A DNA stretch of 64,000 nucleotides, from positions 62,001 through 126,000 of the forward strand of contig NZ_PKLZ01000001.1 in assembly GCF_002868715.1 (NCBI RefSeq), written 5' to 3'. Position numbers and translations under genes: made by a program. Each line of letters starts with the position of its first letter. The first letter of the stretch is position 1. Under the pieces are notes generated by a model, which ran no database searches, had not been told where the DNA came from, and saw only the letters and a list, made by a program, of their open reading frames with translations. Positions 16,924 to 25,016 of the stretch are shown here, in pieces. The stretch is from Kineobactrum sediminis. GTDB lineage: Bacteria; Pseudomonadota; Gammaproteobacteria; Pseudomonadales; Halieaceae.

Positions 16924-16948
16924 ATGCTACAATGCGAGACCTGACCCC
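16924..16948 (-). repeat. Dispersed 25-bp repeat, copy H (inverted partner of F)
   Basis: Plus strand reads ATGCTACAATGCGAGACCTGACCCC, the exact reverse complement of copy F over all 25 bases. F to H is a 137-bp cassette lying between the RND permease and mscL 3' ends. Confidence 0.9.
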
Positions 16949-16987
16949 ATATCTGCATATCCACGCTTCTCAGGTGCCGCGGGAAAA

Positions 16988-17392
16988 TCATCTCTGCTTC
17001 AGCAAATCCCTGATTTCGGAAAGCAATACCTCCTCTTTTGATGGAACAGGTGGCACAGCAGCCGGTGTGGCTTCCTCCTTTTTCTTCATTGAATTCATCC
17101 ACTTGATCACCATGAAAATTGCGAATGCAATAATCACGAAGTCCACAGTGGACTGGATAAAGTTACCGTAGTTCAGCGTCACCGCCGCCACATCGTCCGT
17201 CCCCTCCTTCAGTGTAACCGCGAGATCGGCAAAGTTGACATTGCCGAGCAGCATGCCCAGAGGCGGCATAAGGACATCCGCAACGAATGACGAAACAATT
17301 CTTCCGAAAGCTCCGCCAATAACTATACCAACGGCCATATCGACAACATTGCCCCGCATTGCAAATGCCTTGAATTCCTTTGTTATACTCAT
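16988..17392 (-). CDS. mscL: Large-conductance mechanosensitive channel MscL
   Basis: Homopentameric inner-membrane channel that opens under membrane tension to release solutes on hypo-osmotic shock. The 134 residues show the canonical N-terminal helix '[32 protein letters not shown]' region (residues 6-37), the pore-lining glycine-rich TM1, a periplasmic loop, TM2 '[16 protein letters not shown]', and a charged C-terminal helix bundle. AAGGAG lies eight bases before the ATG at 17392. Repeat pair F/G/H is directly downstream. Confidence 0.97.
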   Translation of the reverse strand: MSITKEFKAFAMRGNVVDMAVGIVIGGAFGRIVSSFVADVLMPPLGMLLGNVNFADLAVTLKEGTDDVAAVTLNYGNFIQSTVDFVIIAFAIFMVIKWMNSMKKKEEATPAAVPPVPSKEEVLLSEIRDLLKQR

Positions 17393-17430
17393 CTTTCGCT
17401 CTCCTTGAGATTAGGTCGTGTAGGTTGCCC

Positions 17431-17583
17431 TTATCTCAGAATAGCCGCCGCGTATAATTTTTCATGTGTATCCAACAATTCATGAAGAAAAGGGATGCGA
17501 TACCGCCAAAGCCTAAATGGCTCCTGCTGCTGGTTTAGCCGCCGGGAGATGGCCGCCAGCATCTTTCTCGCCGGCTCGTCCAT
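17431..17583 (-). CDS. Possible 50-residue hypothetical protein
   Basis: An uninterrupted 51-codon frame between truC and mscL on the same strand: 'MDEPARKMLAAISRRLNQQQ' and onward, ending '...YAAAILR'. Composition is protein-like (amphipathic helices, Trp, Tyr, few rare codons). It begins 32 bp after the truC stop. No Shine-Dalgarno is visible, and I recognise no family. It could be a chance frame or a remnant. Confidence 0.3.
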   Translation of the reverse strand: MDEPARKMLAAISRRLNQQQEPFRLWRYRIPFLHELLDTHEKLYAAAILR

Positions 17584-17615
17584 ATAGCAGGTCGTAGGAG
17601 TGACCGGGATATTTA

Positions 17616-18407
17616 TTATTGGCAGAGCATATCTATCGCACGCACGCCATCATCGAACAATGAGAGTACCTGCAGAAAACTCGCCTCCGGCTTTACGTTG
17701 AGTTGCAGCCGCGCCCCGGTGACTGGGTGCTGGAAGATCATGCCGGTGGCTGCGAGCATTAGCCGTCCCTGGCCAAAGCGCTGCGCGAAGTAACGATTGT
17801 GCCGACCTCGTCCGTGGCTGGCGTCACCGATGATGGGATGGCTGACATGTTTCATGTGCCGCCGCAGCTGGTGCTTACGACCTGTTTCGGGATAAAGGAC
17901 GACGAGGCTGTAGCGGCTGGTGGGATGGCCTTCAATTTCCACCGGAATCTCCGTCGCGGCCAGCCGGCGGTATCGTGTACGGGCCTCGCGCACAGATTGA
18001 GGCTCGTCTTTGCGGCGTCGGTCCGTCGGCTCCTCTCGTAACGGGTGATCAATAAATCCCTGCTCCGGCGTCCACCCCCGCACCATGGCCAGGTAGGTCT
18101 TATGCACCTCCCCAGCCATCATTGCCTTGCCGAGGGCGCTCGCGGTGTCCGAGTCCCGGGCAAAGACCAGCAACCCCGAGGTGGGTCGATCCAGCCGATG
18201 CACGGGATATACATGTGCACCACCATTCAACGACCGCGCATATTGCAGGGCAAATTCCGTTTCGTGACGATCGATAGGGCTACGATGCACCAGCAGCCCG
18301 GCGGGCTTGTGGACAATCAGTAACCACTGATCACGATAAACCTCAGTAAGCGGGTTTTCCGCCGGGAAAGATCCGGTATCAGCCGCATCACTATTCAAAA
18401 ACGGCAC
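17616..18407 (-). CDS. truC: tRNA pseudouridine synthase C (TruC-like, RluA family)
   Basis: Isomerises uridine to pseudouridine in RNA, probably U65 of tRNA. The 263 residues match TruC in size and lack the S4 domain of RluA/C/D. The catalytic motif is 'YPVHRLDRPTSGLL' (Asp73). 'VHKPAGLLVHRS' and the late 'PETGRKHQLRRHMKHVSHPIIGD' are family blocks. A GTG start at 18407 with GGCGGAG immediately upstream was chosen. Preceded by the YeaQ-like gene on the same strand by only about 30 bp, possibly read through from it. Confidence 0.9.
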   Translation of the reverse strand: MPFLNSDAADTGSFPAENPLTEVYRDQWLLIVHKPAGLLVHRSPIDRHETEFALQYARSLNGGAHVYPVHRLDRPTSGLLVFARDSDTASALGKAMMAGEVHKTYLAMVRGWTPEQGFIDHPLREEPTDRRRKDEPQSVREARTRYRRLAATEIPVEIEGHPTSRYSLVVLYPETGRKHQLRRHMKHVSHPIIGDASHGRGRHNRYFAQRFGQGRLMLAATGMIFQHPVTGARLQLNVKPEASFLQVLSLFDDGVRAIDMLCQ

Positions 18408-18437
18408 TCCGCCATCTTCCGGATCTCGACTGGTTAA

Positions 18438-18689
18438 TTAACCCCTCTTAACAAGGCTGATCAGGTATAACAATATAACAGCGCCAATAGTTGCCATCAC
18501 TATCGAGCCCAATAGTCCGCCCGTTGTTATGCCGAACAAACCGAACAGAAAACCACCCAGGACGGCCCCCACAATCCCCACAACAACATTGCCCAGTATG
18601 CCAAAGCCGCCACCCTTTACTATATTGCCCGCGAGCCAGCCAACCAGCGCCCCGATTGCTAAAAATATGATCAAGTTAATGATATCCAT
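18438..18689 (-). CDS. GlsB/YeaQ/YmgE family stress-response membrane protein
   Basis: An 83-residue inner-membrane protein made of glycine-rich helices: 'LIIFLAIGALVGWLAGNIVKGGGFG', 'GNVVVGIVGAVLGGFLFG' and 'GSIVMATIGAVILLYLISLVKRG'. It matches the transglycosylase-associated/YeaQ family pattern. Strong Shine-Dalgarno GGAGG is five bases before the ATG at 18689. It follows the charged periplasmic protein by 17 bp, so the two are very likely co-transcribed. Family members are induced by osmotic, acid or stationary-phase stress; the mechanism is unknown. Confidence 0.9.
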   Translation of the reverse strand: MDIINLIIFLAIGALVGWLAGNIVKGGGFGILGNVVVGIVGAVLGGFLFGLFGITTGGLLGSIVMATIGAVILLYLISLVKRG

Positions 18690-18706
18690 GGTGCCTCCAC
18701 TTGGTT

Positions 18707-19099
18707 TTACTTGCGTGACTCTTTATCCAGCTCCTTGCGCCTTTTCCTTTCTTCGCGATCAAGCTCTCGGGCTTCCTTGGCATACTCGCGTTCCCGCTCC
18801 TCATGCATCTTCCTGGATTCGCGATCAGCCTCTTCCCTATCTTTACGGTATTCTCTGTCGGCTTCCTCCCGACCCTTTCTTTCCTCGCGATACATCTCGT
18901 CCCTGTGTTTGCGTTCCTCCCGGTACATTTCGTCCCTGTGCTTGCGAGCTTCACGACTCTGCTCTGCACCGAATTCACGTGATTCATGTCGCTGTTCTTC
19001 GTGATGCTCTCGCGCTTCGTTGACCTTATCGTCTGCGTTGGCCACCACGGAAACTGGCAGCATTAAGAACCCTAGTAACAGTGCTGTTTTTTTATTCAT
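18707..19099 (-). CDS. Exported, highly charged coiled-coil protein with internal repeats
   Basis: 130 residues: a clear signal peptide (LLLGFLMLPVSVVANA, cleavage about residue 22) followed by a mature chain that is almost entirely Arg, Lys, Glu, Asp and His. 'KHRDEMYREER' is repeated exactly twice (residues 53-63 and 64-74), and looser RE-rich units continue to the end, predicting one long helix or single alpha-helix domain. Start 19099 has AAAGG upstream. The stop lies 17 bp before the YeaQ-like gene, so it may act with that membrane protein in the envelope. No known family was recognised. Confidence 0.75.
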   Translation of the reverse strand: MNKKTALLLGFLMLPVSVVANADDKVNEAREHHEEQRHESREFGAEQSREARKHRDEMYREERKHRDEMYREERKGREEADREYRKDREEADRESRKMHEEREREYAKEARELDREERKRRKELDKESRK

Positions 19100-19150
19100 T
19101 TGAATTTACCTTTGGTTAAATAGTAACGCAAATCATTCGGCAGCGCCTGG

Positions 19151-19348
19151 CTAGTATGCTTCGTTTTCATCGCGCACTGATACCGACAAATTTCCCATCG
19201 AGTCCACCGCCAGATTAAATACTATGGGCCTGCAGCACACCTGGCAATCCTCGATATACTGGTTTCCTGCCTCCTGCTGATCTATGAGAACCTCAAGGGG
19301 TTCCCCACAATAAGGGCAGTCTACAATGTGTTCCTCTAAGGGTTCCAT
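19151..19348 (-). CDS. CPXCG motif-containing cysteine-rich protein
   Basis: A 65-residue cytosolic mini-protein with a zinc-ribbon pattern: 'CPYCGEPL' (C11, C14) and 'CQVCCRPIVF' 20 residues later. This is the 'CPXCG motif' family, common in gammaproteobacteria and of unknown role, presumably Zn-binding. An AAAAGA Shine-Dalgarno sits just before the ATG at 19348. Confidence 0.85.
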   Translation of the reverse strand: MEPLEEHIVDCPYCGEPLEVLIDQQEAGNQYIEDCQVCCRPIVFNLAVDSMGNLSVSVRDENEAY

Positions 19349-19477
19349 GGTCTTTTAGTTAACCTCGATATCAGGGCGCGAAGCAACGTGCCAACGAGTT
19401 CTTCCAACGGATCGCGTATTTATCATAGGTTTTCACATTCCCGAAAACTTATGGACCCGGCACTCGCAGGCGGCATA

Positions 19478-19864
19478 TCAACTGTTTGTTTTCTTCCGGA
19501 TGTGATCAATGACTGCACCATGCTCTTTCTGTGGGCTGAACATCACGATATCGGTATCTTCCTCCGCCCTGACGCTGTGACCGGGAGGCCAGTAAAAAAG
19601 ATCGCCGGTTTCCGATGTTTCCTTTCTGCCATCGGTATATAGCGCAGTGATAGATCCCTCTACTACATAGCCCCAGTGGGGACTCTGGCAACTATCGTTC
19701 TCAAGCCCATGCAATAGCTCTGTGATATCGGTTCCTGCACCAAAAGAAAAGTATTCAGCGCCCATCTTTCCGTATCCGGTTACATCGCCAAAATCTACCT
19801 TCTGCCTGGCGGTTGCACCCGGAACCGAGATTACAACGGGAATATCGTCTTTTGCTATACGCAT
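19478..19864 (-). CDS. Cupin-domain protein
   Basis: A 128-residue single-domain beta-barrel protein. The central part reads 'FGAGTDITELLHGLEN' and then 'SPHWGYVVEGSITALYTDGR', followed by 'TGDLFYWPPGHSV', which is cupin motif 1 and motif 2 in reduced form. Only one or two His remain as possible metal ligands, so it may be a binding rather than catalytic cupin. Start 19864 is preferred over 19894 because AGAGGA lies seven bases upstream. No functional partner is adjacent. Confidence 0.75.
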   Translation of the reverse strand: MRIAKDDIPVVISVPGATARQKVDFGDVTGYGKMGAEYFSFGAGTDITELLHGLENDSCQSPHWGYVVEGSITALYTDGRKETSETGDLFYWPPGHSVRAEEDTDIVMFSPQKEHGAVIDHIRKKTNS

Positions 19865-19894
19865 AACACTATCCTCTACGTTGTCGTGCCACAT

Positions 19895-20217
19895 CGTAGT
19901 GGCTTATGGCAATAATATGATGTCGCATTACCTGCCTCGCCGGTGTTTACCGACTGGTCGCAGTATGGGAGCTAAACGTACTTTGAGCCCACTACGCGGT
20001 AAAGTAAACAATAGCTGCACAATATCAACAGCTACCGCACGCGAGATCAACGGCTCTCTCTGTTTCCTCATCGCCTGCCGGACCTTGACGATTTGCGCCC
20101 TTATGAAGATCTACAAATAACTGGTATTCGTTCAGCCTCGTATCCTTTATTGATTGCAGCTCTAACCCCCAGAGCACAGTGATAAACAACGAAGCCGTAG
20201 TGCGGCGCCAACAACGC
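19895..20217. other. Intergenic region without recognised content
   Basis: 323 bp between the cupin gene and the decayed DUF6064-like gene. I see no credible reading frame, repeat or strong hairpin on either strand. Confidence 0.5.
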
Positions 20218-20766
20218 CTATTGCTTGCATCCTGTCGTAACAGCGGCACAGGCTGCCGCCAATGCTCCGAGGATGAGAACTCCGTCAATCCTGACCCCAA
20301 GCCGGGCGGCACCGAAAACCCCATAGAAAAGCCCCATCATGGCAAGCACCAGACACCACGACCTCGATCCCAAACCACCCAGTATCAATGTAAACCCAAT
20401 CACGATTGAAAGCGTTGGGCACGGAATGAGCCCAGTGGGTGCGGCGTACAAATACACCAGAGAAGTCGTATTATCAAGAAAGTGGGGATACAACCATCCG
20501 AACCCAATCATCAAGGTTCCAGGAGTGGCTAGCCACGCTGGCGCAACTTTTATCTTCCCGGGCGACAAGCGTATGGCGAGTGCGACCAAAACGACACCTG
20601 TCAGCGCAAAAGAGGCCCCATTGAATGGATTCCCATGGACCCACGCCAGGAAGCTCACCGAGAAAAACGGAAACGCTAACAGTATGCCAATGGTGCGTCT
20701 CGTCGGCCGCCTGCCAGAAAGGAGCCACAGAACGAGAACCGCGAAGTAGACGTGCCACGTATTTGC
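20218..20766 (-). pseudogene. DUF6064-like membrane protein, N-terminally truncated
   Basis: The open frame reads as a multi-helix membrane protein from about 20740 to the stop at 20218. It includes 'YFAVLVLWLLSG', 'LLAFPFFSVSFLAWVHGNPF' and 'GLIPCPTLSIVIGFTLILGG', then 'SWCLVLAMMGLFYGVFGAARLG'; the last two resemble the C-terminal half of DUF6064 proteins (recollection, not a search). An in-frame TGA at 20767-20769 precedes it with no ATG in between. A GTG at 20658 would start inside a helix. The N-terminal helices appear lost, so I call it a pseudogene; a short functional product from the GTG cannot be excluded. Confidence 0.5.
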
Positions 20767-20828
20767 TCAGATGATGGCATCGTTATCCTGTTCGCCGGGG
20801 TCTCTCCATACACGGACTCCCGGGTATA

Positions 20829-21059
20829 TTGCTGACGACCATAGAGGTCAAGGCTGGCGCCATATTGATCAAGCAAGATGCAGGTCGCGCCAGAGCCGAC
20901 CTGAAAAGACTTTCAGCCGCCGCCGACCTGGCCCGTGGACGCCTGGACGACCTATTGCGGGGCCCACTCATCGACGAGGCACGTGCGCGACTCGTTGCGG
21001 CCGAGTCGGCACTGGAGACGGGCCGCCCCGAATTCCAGCGCAGCACCGCAATTGTCTAG
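20829..21059 (+). pseudogene. Fragment of an HlyD/MFP-type adaptor gene
   Basis: A plus-strand frame encodes 'EVKAGAILIKQD' (half of a lipoyl motif), then 'LARGRLDDLLRGPLIDEAR' with 'ARLVAAESALE' (hairpin helix pattern) and 'FQRSTAIV' (start of the returning lipoyl strand), where it ends at a TAG. This is the order found in HlyD-family secretion adaptors, but both ends are missing. It is flanked by a truncated gene on the other side, suggesting a rearranged, decaying patch. Confidence 0.4.
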
Positions 21060-21958
21060 CTCATTTTCCCTGTAGCGAACCAGTGCGAACATTCCGGACC
21101 GAGTTCCGAAGCGGCACGTTTTTCGTAACCGGCAATGCCTTCGGCAGAAAGGACATCACGCCAGCGCCCGTTTACGCCTTTATGAATAAAGGTCTCTGCG
21201 CCTCCATCCCAGAAGGCGCCGCCCAGAGGCACACTCTTCGCGGCGTTGGCTTTCATGTAATCAAAGCTGCAGTGCTCAAGAATCTGCTCCCATTTTGACT
21301 CATCTATGGGTGAGCCAATAAAATCAGCGATACCACGAATCTCACTGGCCATATCAGCTTTCAGGTTCGCAAAATGCACCAGGTGCACATTGGGCAAATC
21401 CCGAATGGCCCACCATGTTCGGGCATTGTCCCAAAACGACCAGAACGGAAAACCATCCTTTTCAAGCCACTCGTCGAAATACTGAGCGATTGATGGGCAA
21501 GGCCGCTCGATTGACGGGCCCACTCTGCCGGGCGTGTTGTTCAGCGCGTCATACCACGCTTCATTGGCTTTTAGATGATGATTGTAGAGACTCCAGACTA
21601 CATCCCGGCCATCCCGACCTATGTAGATATATTTTGCTTTATCGGAAAAGACCAGCGCATCCACAGGCAAGTGTGTTTTCAAAAAACGGCGATGTGTTTG
21701 CGCCTCGATAGCGGGTAGCTTGACCTCTTTGGGTGGGACCCGCAAATCAAGCCAGGGGGACATCTCTGCTACCTCCAGATCCTCCTCGCCGGAAAAAAGT
21801 AGCTGCGAGATGACCTGTTGCATCCAGGTCGTGCCCGACTTGGCGTAGGTGGAAATAACGATATCGTCGTCCCGGAAACGGAAGTCGTTCCAGATGGTTG
21901 AATCGAAGTGATGGCTGTGAAGTTCTCTCGTTTTTGCTGGAAGACTGTTTTCGCCCAT
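21056..21958 (-). CDS. Cytosolic-type sulfotransferase (Sulfotransfer_1)
   Basis: Transfers sulfonate from PAPS to a hydroxyl or amine of a small molecule. The 300 residues resemble SULT-type enzymes: the 5'-phosphosulfate loop 'STYAKSGTTWMQQV' (near residue 40), 'FLKTHLPVDAL', the 3'-phosphate motif 'YIGRDGRDVVWSLYNHH', and the C-terminal 'FIHKGVNGRWRDVL', equivalent to RKGxxGDWK. There is no signal or membrane segment. GGAG lies nine bases before the ATG at 21958. It is unlike the two TPR-sulfotransferases further on in architecture. The substrate is unknown. Confidence 0.9.
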   Translation of the reverse strand: MGENSLPAKTRELHSHHFDSTIWNDFRFRDDDIVISTYAKSGTTWMQQVISQLLFSGEEDLEVAEMSPWLDLRVPPKEVKLPAIEAQTHRRFLKTHLPVDALVFSDKAKYIYIGRDGRDVVWSLYNHHLKANEAWYDALNNTPGRVGPSIERPCPSIAQYFDEWLEKDGFPFWSFWDNARTWWAIRDLPNVHLVHFANLKADMASEIRGIADFIGSPIDESKWEQILEHCSFDYMKANAAKSVPLGGAFWDGGAETFIHKGVNGRWRDVLSAEGIAGYEKRAASELGPECSHWFATGKMS

Positions 21959-22081
21959 TGGTCAATCTCCAATTTTTATAATTGCGCATCACACGGCACA
22001 CGGCACACGGGAAACTGCAGACGATCATAGCTCAACATGTGCAAGCGATACACAAAAGACAAATCAACGTATAATCACCGG

Positions 22082-22738
22082 ATGAATAAAACACTGCGAC
22101 CCAGGGACGCCGCAACCCTGATCATCATTCGCGACGGACGGGAGCTGCTCCTGGGCTCCCGCAGTTCAGCGCACCGCTTCCTGCCTCATCACTATGTTTT
22201 CCCCGGCGGGCGGGTCGATCCCGGCGACGCCCGGGTTGCCTGCCCGCACCCCCTGGAAGCACAGGTGGAGGCACGTCTGCGGCGCAGTGTCACCACCGCA
22301 CGCGCCCGGGCTCTGGCAATGGCGGCGGTACGCGAGACCTTCGAGGAAACCGGTCTGATCCTGGGAACACCCGTAGCCGGAGCCTCGCGCAGCCGCTCAC
22401 CGGGCTGGAGACCTTTCCTTGCGCGGGGCTACATGCCTGCCCTGCACCATCTCAACTACGTTGCACGGGCCGTCACTCCGCCCAACCCGGTGGCACGTTT
22501 CGACGCGCGGTTTTTCCTGGTCGATGCCCGCCACCTGCACGGTGAGTTGCAAAGTAATGGTGAACTCGAGGACCTGCGCTGGGTGCCACTGGACGAAATC
22601 GACCACCTCCCCCTCATCGGCATCACCCGTTTGGTGGTCGAGTTATTGCGGCAGCGTCTGGAGCAGCCGGACGCCAGCCCGGAGCAAATCCCCCTGTACC
22701 GGGAGCTATGGGGTAAGGAACTGCTGGAGCACCACTGA
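22082..22738 (+). CDS. NUDIX hydrolase (NUDT8/NUDT19-like)
   Basis: Hydrolyses a nucleoside diphosphate linked to another group, possibly CoA derivatives as in NUDT19. 'FPGGRVDPGD' (residues 40-49) and 'AAVRETFEETGLILG' (81-95) are the two parts of a Nudix box separated by an insertion of about 30 residues, as in the NUDT19 branch. Catalytic Glu88 and Glu89 are present. I start at 22082 (MNKTLRPRDAATL), because an upstream ATG at 22037 adds a Lys/Tyr-rich tail with no RBS. Length 218. It is convergent with the TauD-type dioxygenase gene. Confidence 0.88.
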   Translation: MNKTLRPRDAATLIIIRDGRELLLGSRSSAHRFLPHHYVFPGGRVDPGDARVACPHPLEAQVEARLRRSVTTARARALAMAAVRETFEETGLILGTPVAGASRSRSPGWRPFLARGYMPALHHLNYVARAVTPPNPVARFDARFFLVDARHLHGELQSNGELEDLRWVPLDEIDHLPLIGITRLVVELLRQRLEQPDASPEQIPLYRELWGKELLEHH

Positions 22739-22768
22739 GGGCCCGCCAATCGGACGGGGCCTCGCGCA

Positions 22769-23773
22769 TCAGTTTTGCATTGGAATGCCGTCATCCCAAC
22801 GAAACCCGACACCCCCACTTTGCCAAACTCCGTTGCCAAGTGGGTTGGGCCCATTAATGTCAAGAACCAGTGGCAACCCAAAGCCAGGCGCAAAATCTTT
22901 CACACCTCGAACCGTGCTGCGATGCATGATGCGCAGGCCCTGTTTTTCGGCTGGCATATGAGCAGCGGTTGAAGCACGATGCGCTACAGCCAGATTATCG
23001 ATAAAAACACAATCATTTTCCTGATACTCAAACGCAATAGTATAGCCATTGTCCAATCCATGACTAAGAATGTCATTGTATTGGTGGCATAGCTTTTTTA
23101 ACTCATCCGCCTCCAGCAACCTGAAGTTTTCCTCATTCGCCAGCTTTTCAATAACTGCTCCGGTCATTCCCAAATGCAACCAGATAGACTTCCGCCTGGA
23201 AATCGTGTGTTCATGCACCAATGGGTGCACTACGCCCGAGCTTGAATTCACCGAGGAAAGCCTGCTCCAGAAAGACTGCAATTGATCCGAAAGCGCGTCA
23301 TAGGCCGCCCCCTGATGAGCAAACTCTGTCCCCCCACCATTCTCCGCCGGACGAATGATGTGGTAACCCGAGTGGGAAAAGGTGTCTGTGATGAAACTCC
23401 CATCATTGTGCCATTGCGGCCCCACACCCGGGATGCCGTGAACAGGATCGTTTGATAATCTAAAGATATGCCGATTTCCACCAGGCGTTGCCGGATGAAC
23501 GCCATGGGTGCTATGTAATTCCCGGCCGCCCCACCAGCAGCTCACGCGCAAAAAATCGCCCTCGGTAATCTGCTTTTCATTCTGAAAAACGAGAAACCCG
23601 CGGTTCGCCATTTCCACTTCGAGCGCCTGGATGAGCTCTCCAGGTGGTGGCTCCTGGCACGATAAATCAATTCCCTTTACTCTCGCACCCAGCGGAGAAA
23701 GCGCCGTGATATCCCCACCAAATTTCTGAATAATGGCGGAATTTTTCGGGTCAATGGTTGGTATCGTCGACAT
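22769..23773 (-). CDS. TauD/TfdA family Fe(II)/2-oxoglutarate-dependent dioxygenase
   Basis: Uses Fe(II), 2-oxoglutarate and O2 to hydroxylate a small carboxylate or sulfonate-type substrate. In the 334-residue protein the facial triad is His and Asp in 'PQWHNDGSF' plus the distal His in 'DNLAVAHRAS', with 'GLRIMHRSTVRG' holding the 2OG-binding Arg. N-terminal 'GARVKGIDLS' is typical of the family. Start 23773 (MSTIPTIDPK) is preferred to 23806; Shine-Dalgarno is weak. The neighbours do not reveal the substrate. Confidence 0.88.
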   Translation of the reverse strand: MSTIPTIDPKNSAIIQKFGGDITALSPLGARVKGIDLSCQEPPPGELIQALEVEMANRGFLVFQNEKQITEGDFLRVSCWWGGRELHSTHGVHPATPGGNRHIFRLSNDPVHGIPGVGPQWHNDGSFITDTFSHSGYHIIRPAENGGGTEFAHQGAAYDALSDQLQSFWSRLSSVNSSSGVVHPLVHEHTISRRKSIWLHLGMTGAVIEKLANEENFRLLEADELKKLCHQYNDILSHGLDNGYTIAFEYQENDCVFIDNLAVAHRASTAAHMPAEKQGLRIMHRSTVRGVKDFAPGFGLPLVLDINGPNPLGNGVWQSGGVGFRWDDGIPMQN

Positions 23774-24001
23774 AGATAAACCCAGGGTTTGCCTTTTTGT
23801 CACCACCTATAGGGCAGATATGAACAACCCGGCAAAAGATGGACGTAACACTAACTGTGGCATATTTCCGGAACAGTACCAAGTCGCCCCGCCGCGGCAC
23901 GAACAACTTTCAACATACGGGTTATATTTCCCGTCCTCACTAATCGGTATACTGACTTTTTAACAAGTTGCCACACAGGCACACATCCCGCGAGGCTTTC
24001 A

Positions 24002-24271
24002 ATGAGCGATTCCGCCGACTCCAACGGCTTCCTGCGCTCCGCAGGCGAAAATGTCGGCGGCTTCCTCGCGGGGATACCGTCGGCAATACGCGACTTTTTC
24101 AGCGGCGTCGGCGAGGGCGCCGGCGTCTATGGTTTTCTGGACTGGGCGGCGCTCATTATCGGTATTGCCCTGCTGATTTCAGCGGCCCGGGGATTCGGGC
24201 GGGGGCGGATTGTCGGGCCGGTTCTGCGCGGGTTCATCGGCCTTGCGGTGATGGGCTGGGCGGTTGTCTGA
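24002..24271 (+). CDS. Small membrane protein of unknown function
   Basis: 89 residues: a polar N-terminal third (MSDSADSNGFLRSAGENVGG), then two hydrophobic segments, 'FLDWAALIIGIALLISAA' and 'GFIGLAVMGWAVV', separated by a basic Gly/Arg turn. GAGG lies six bases before the ATG at 24002. No family was recognised. Confidence 0.6.
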   Translation: MSDSADSNGFLRSAGENVGGFLAGIPSAIRDFFSGVGEGAGVYGFLDWAALIIGIALLISAARGFGRGRIVGPVLRGFIGLAVMGWAVV

Positions 24272-24304
24272 ATTTCTTTGTCGCCAAATGTCGCTGGATG
24301 CATA

Positions 24305-24709
24305 CTATCTCGCGCGTGGTTTCGGTGGCACTATAAACCAACTTGCCAAAACCAGACTACCAAAGCCTGTGTATAAAGCGATGAATACCCATTCCGGAGC
24401 ACTATAGTAAAGCAAGCTTTGCAACCAGTGCTGGATAAACGAACCTGAATAAGTCTCTGAAAGAGCTTCTTCTCTTAGTGCCATTTCCCAAATTGTTAAA
24501 GGGCAAATGACGCCAACCCACGACTGAAAAATTACGATACCAATGGCGATCAGGTGAACTATTCGGAAGGCCCTGTTTCTGATCCATTGCCACTTCAGAA
24601 AATACCCCAGGTAAATTGCCAGAAGCCCAAACAGCACAAAGCAAACAAATAACACATGTAGAATTAAAATCGCATCAGCGAAAAATATCAATAGTGATTC
24701 TTTCGACAT
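24305..24709 (-). CDS. DUF2784 family membrane protein
   Basis: 134 residues with four hydrophobic helices. 'ADAILILHVLFVCFVLFGLL' at the N-terminus, 'FRIVHLIAIGIVIFQSWVGV' followed by 'CPLTIWE', and 'FIQHWLQSLLYY' are the family hallmarks of DUF2784. Its function is unknown. It is convergent with the small membrane gene at 24002. Confidence 0.85.
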   Translation of the reverse strand: MSKESLLIFFADAILILHVLFVCFVLFGLLAIYLGYFLKWQWIRNRAFRIVHLIAIGIVIFQSWVGVICPLTIWEMALREEALSETYSGSFIQHWLQSLLYYSAPEWVFIALYTGFGSLVLASWFIVPPKPRAR

Positions 24710-24768
24710 ACCTGATCACCTGACACCCTTATTCACGCGCCTGTATGCTGGTCGAGTGCAACTGATTG

Positions 24769-24969
24769 TTAGCTGTCCAGCTCAACCTCTAAAAGAAACC
24801 TGCGGAGTTCTCTTTCCTCTCTCATGACATGAACAATAAAAACGGTAGCTTCGGCGACATCGGAATAGTTTAGACCATGGCAGCTAACGGAGGTCCAGCC
24901 GAGCTGCCAACTCCAGCGCGCCATGCGAAGCGCCTCTGTCGTACAACCCAAAATTACCCAATCGCTCAA
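24769..24969 (-). pseudogene. Possible RelE/ParE-like toxin C-terminal remnant
   Basis: A 66-codon frame whose last half, 'ATVFIVHVMREERELRRFLL', resembles the final beta strand and helix of RelE/ParE-type toxins. There is no N-terminal half and no antitoxin gene beside it. It may be a gene fragment or chance. Confidence 0.25.
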
Positions 24970-25000
24970 AACCCGCTTGAAATTCTCGCAAAATATTATA

Positions 25001-25016
25001 CTGTATATATATACAG
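25001..25016. promoter_or_regulatory. LexA-binding site (SOS box) upstream of dnaE2
   Basis: CTGTATATATATACAG is a perfect 16-bp palindrome matching the gammaproteobacterial LexA consensus CTG-N10-CAG with alternating TA. It begins 105 bp before the dnaE2 ATG. A TTGAAA -35-like element at 24977-24982 places the box over the -10 region, where LexA would block RNA polymerase. Confidence 0.9.

Noticed and set aside
16850-17171. Short plus-strand frames downstream of the RND pump
   Set aside because: They consist of repeat copies G/H and the antisense of mscL.
20287-20295. CTGACCCC string near 20290 as another dispersed-repeat copy
   Set aside because: Only eight bases match and the flanks are unrelated coding-like sequence.
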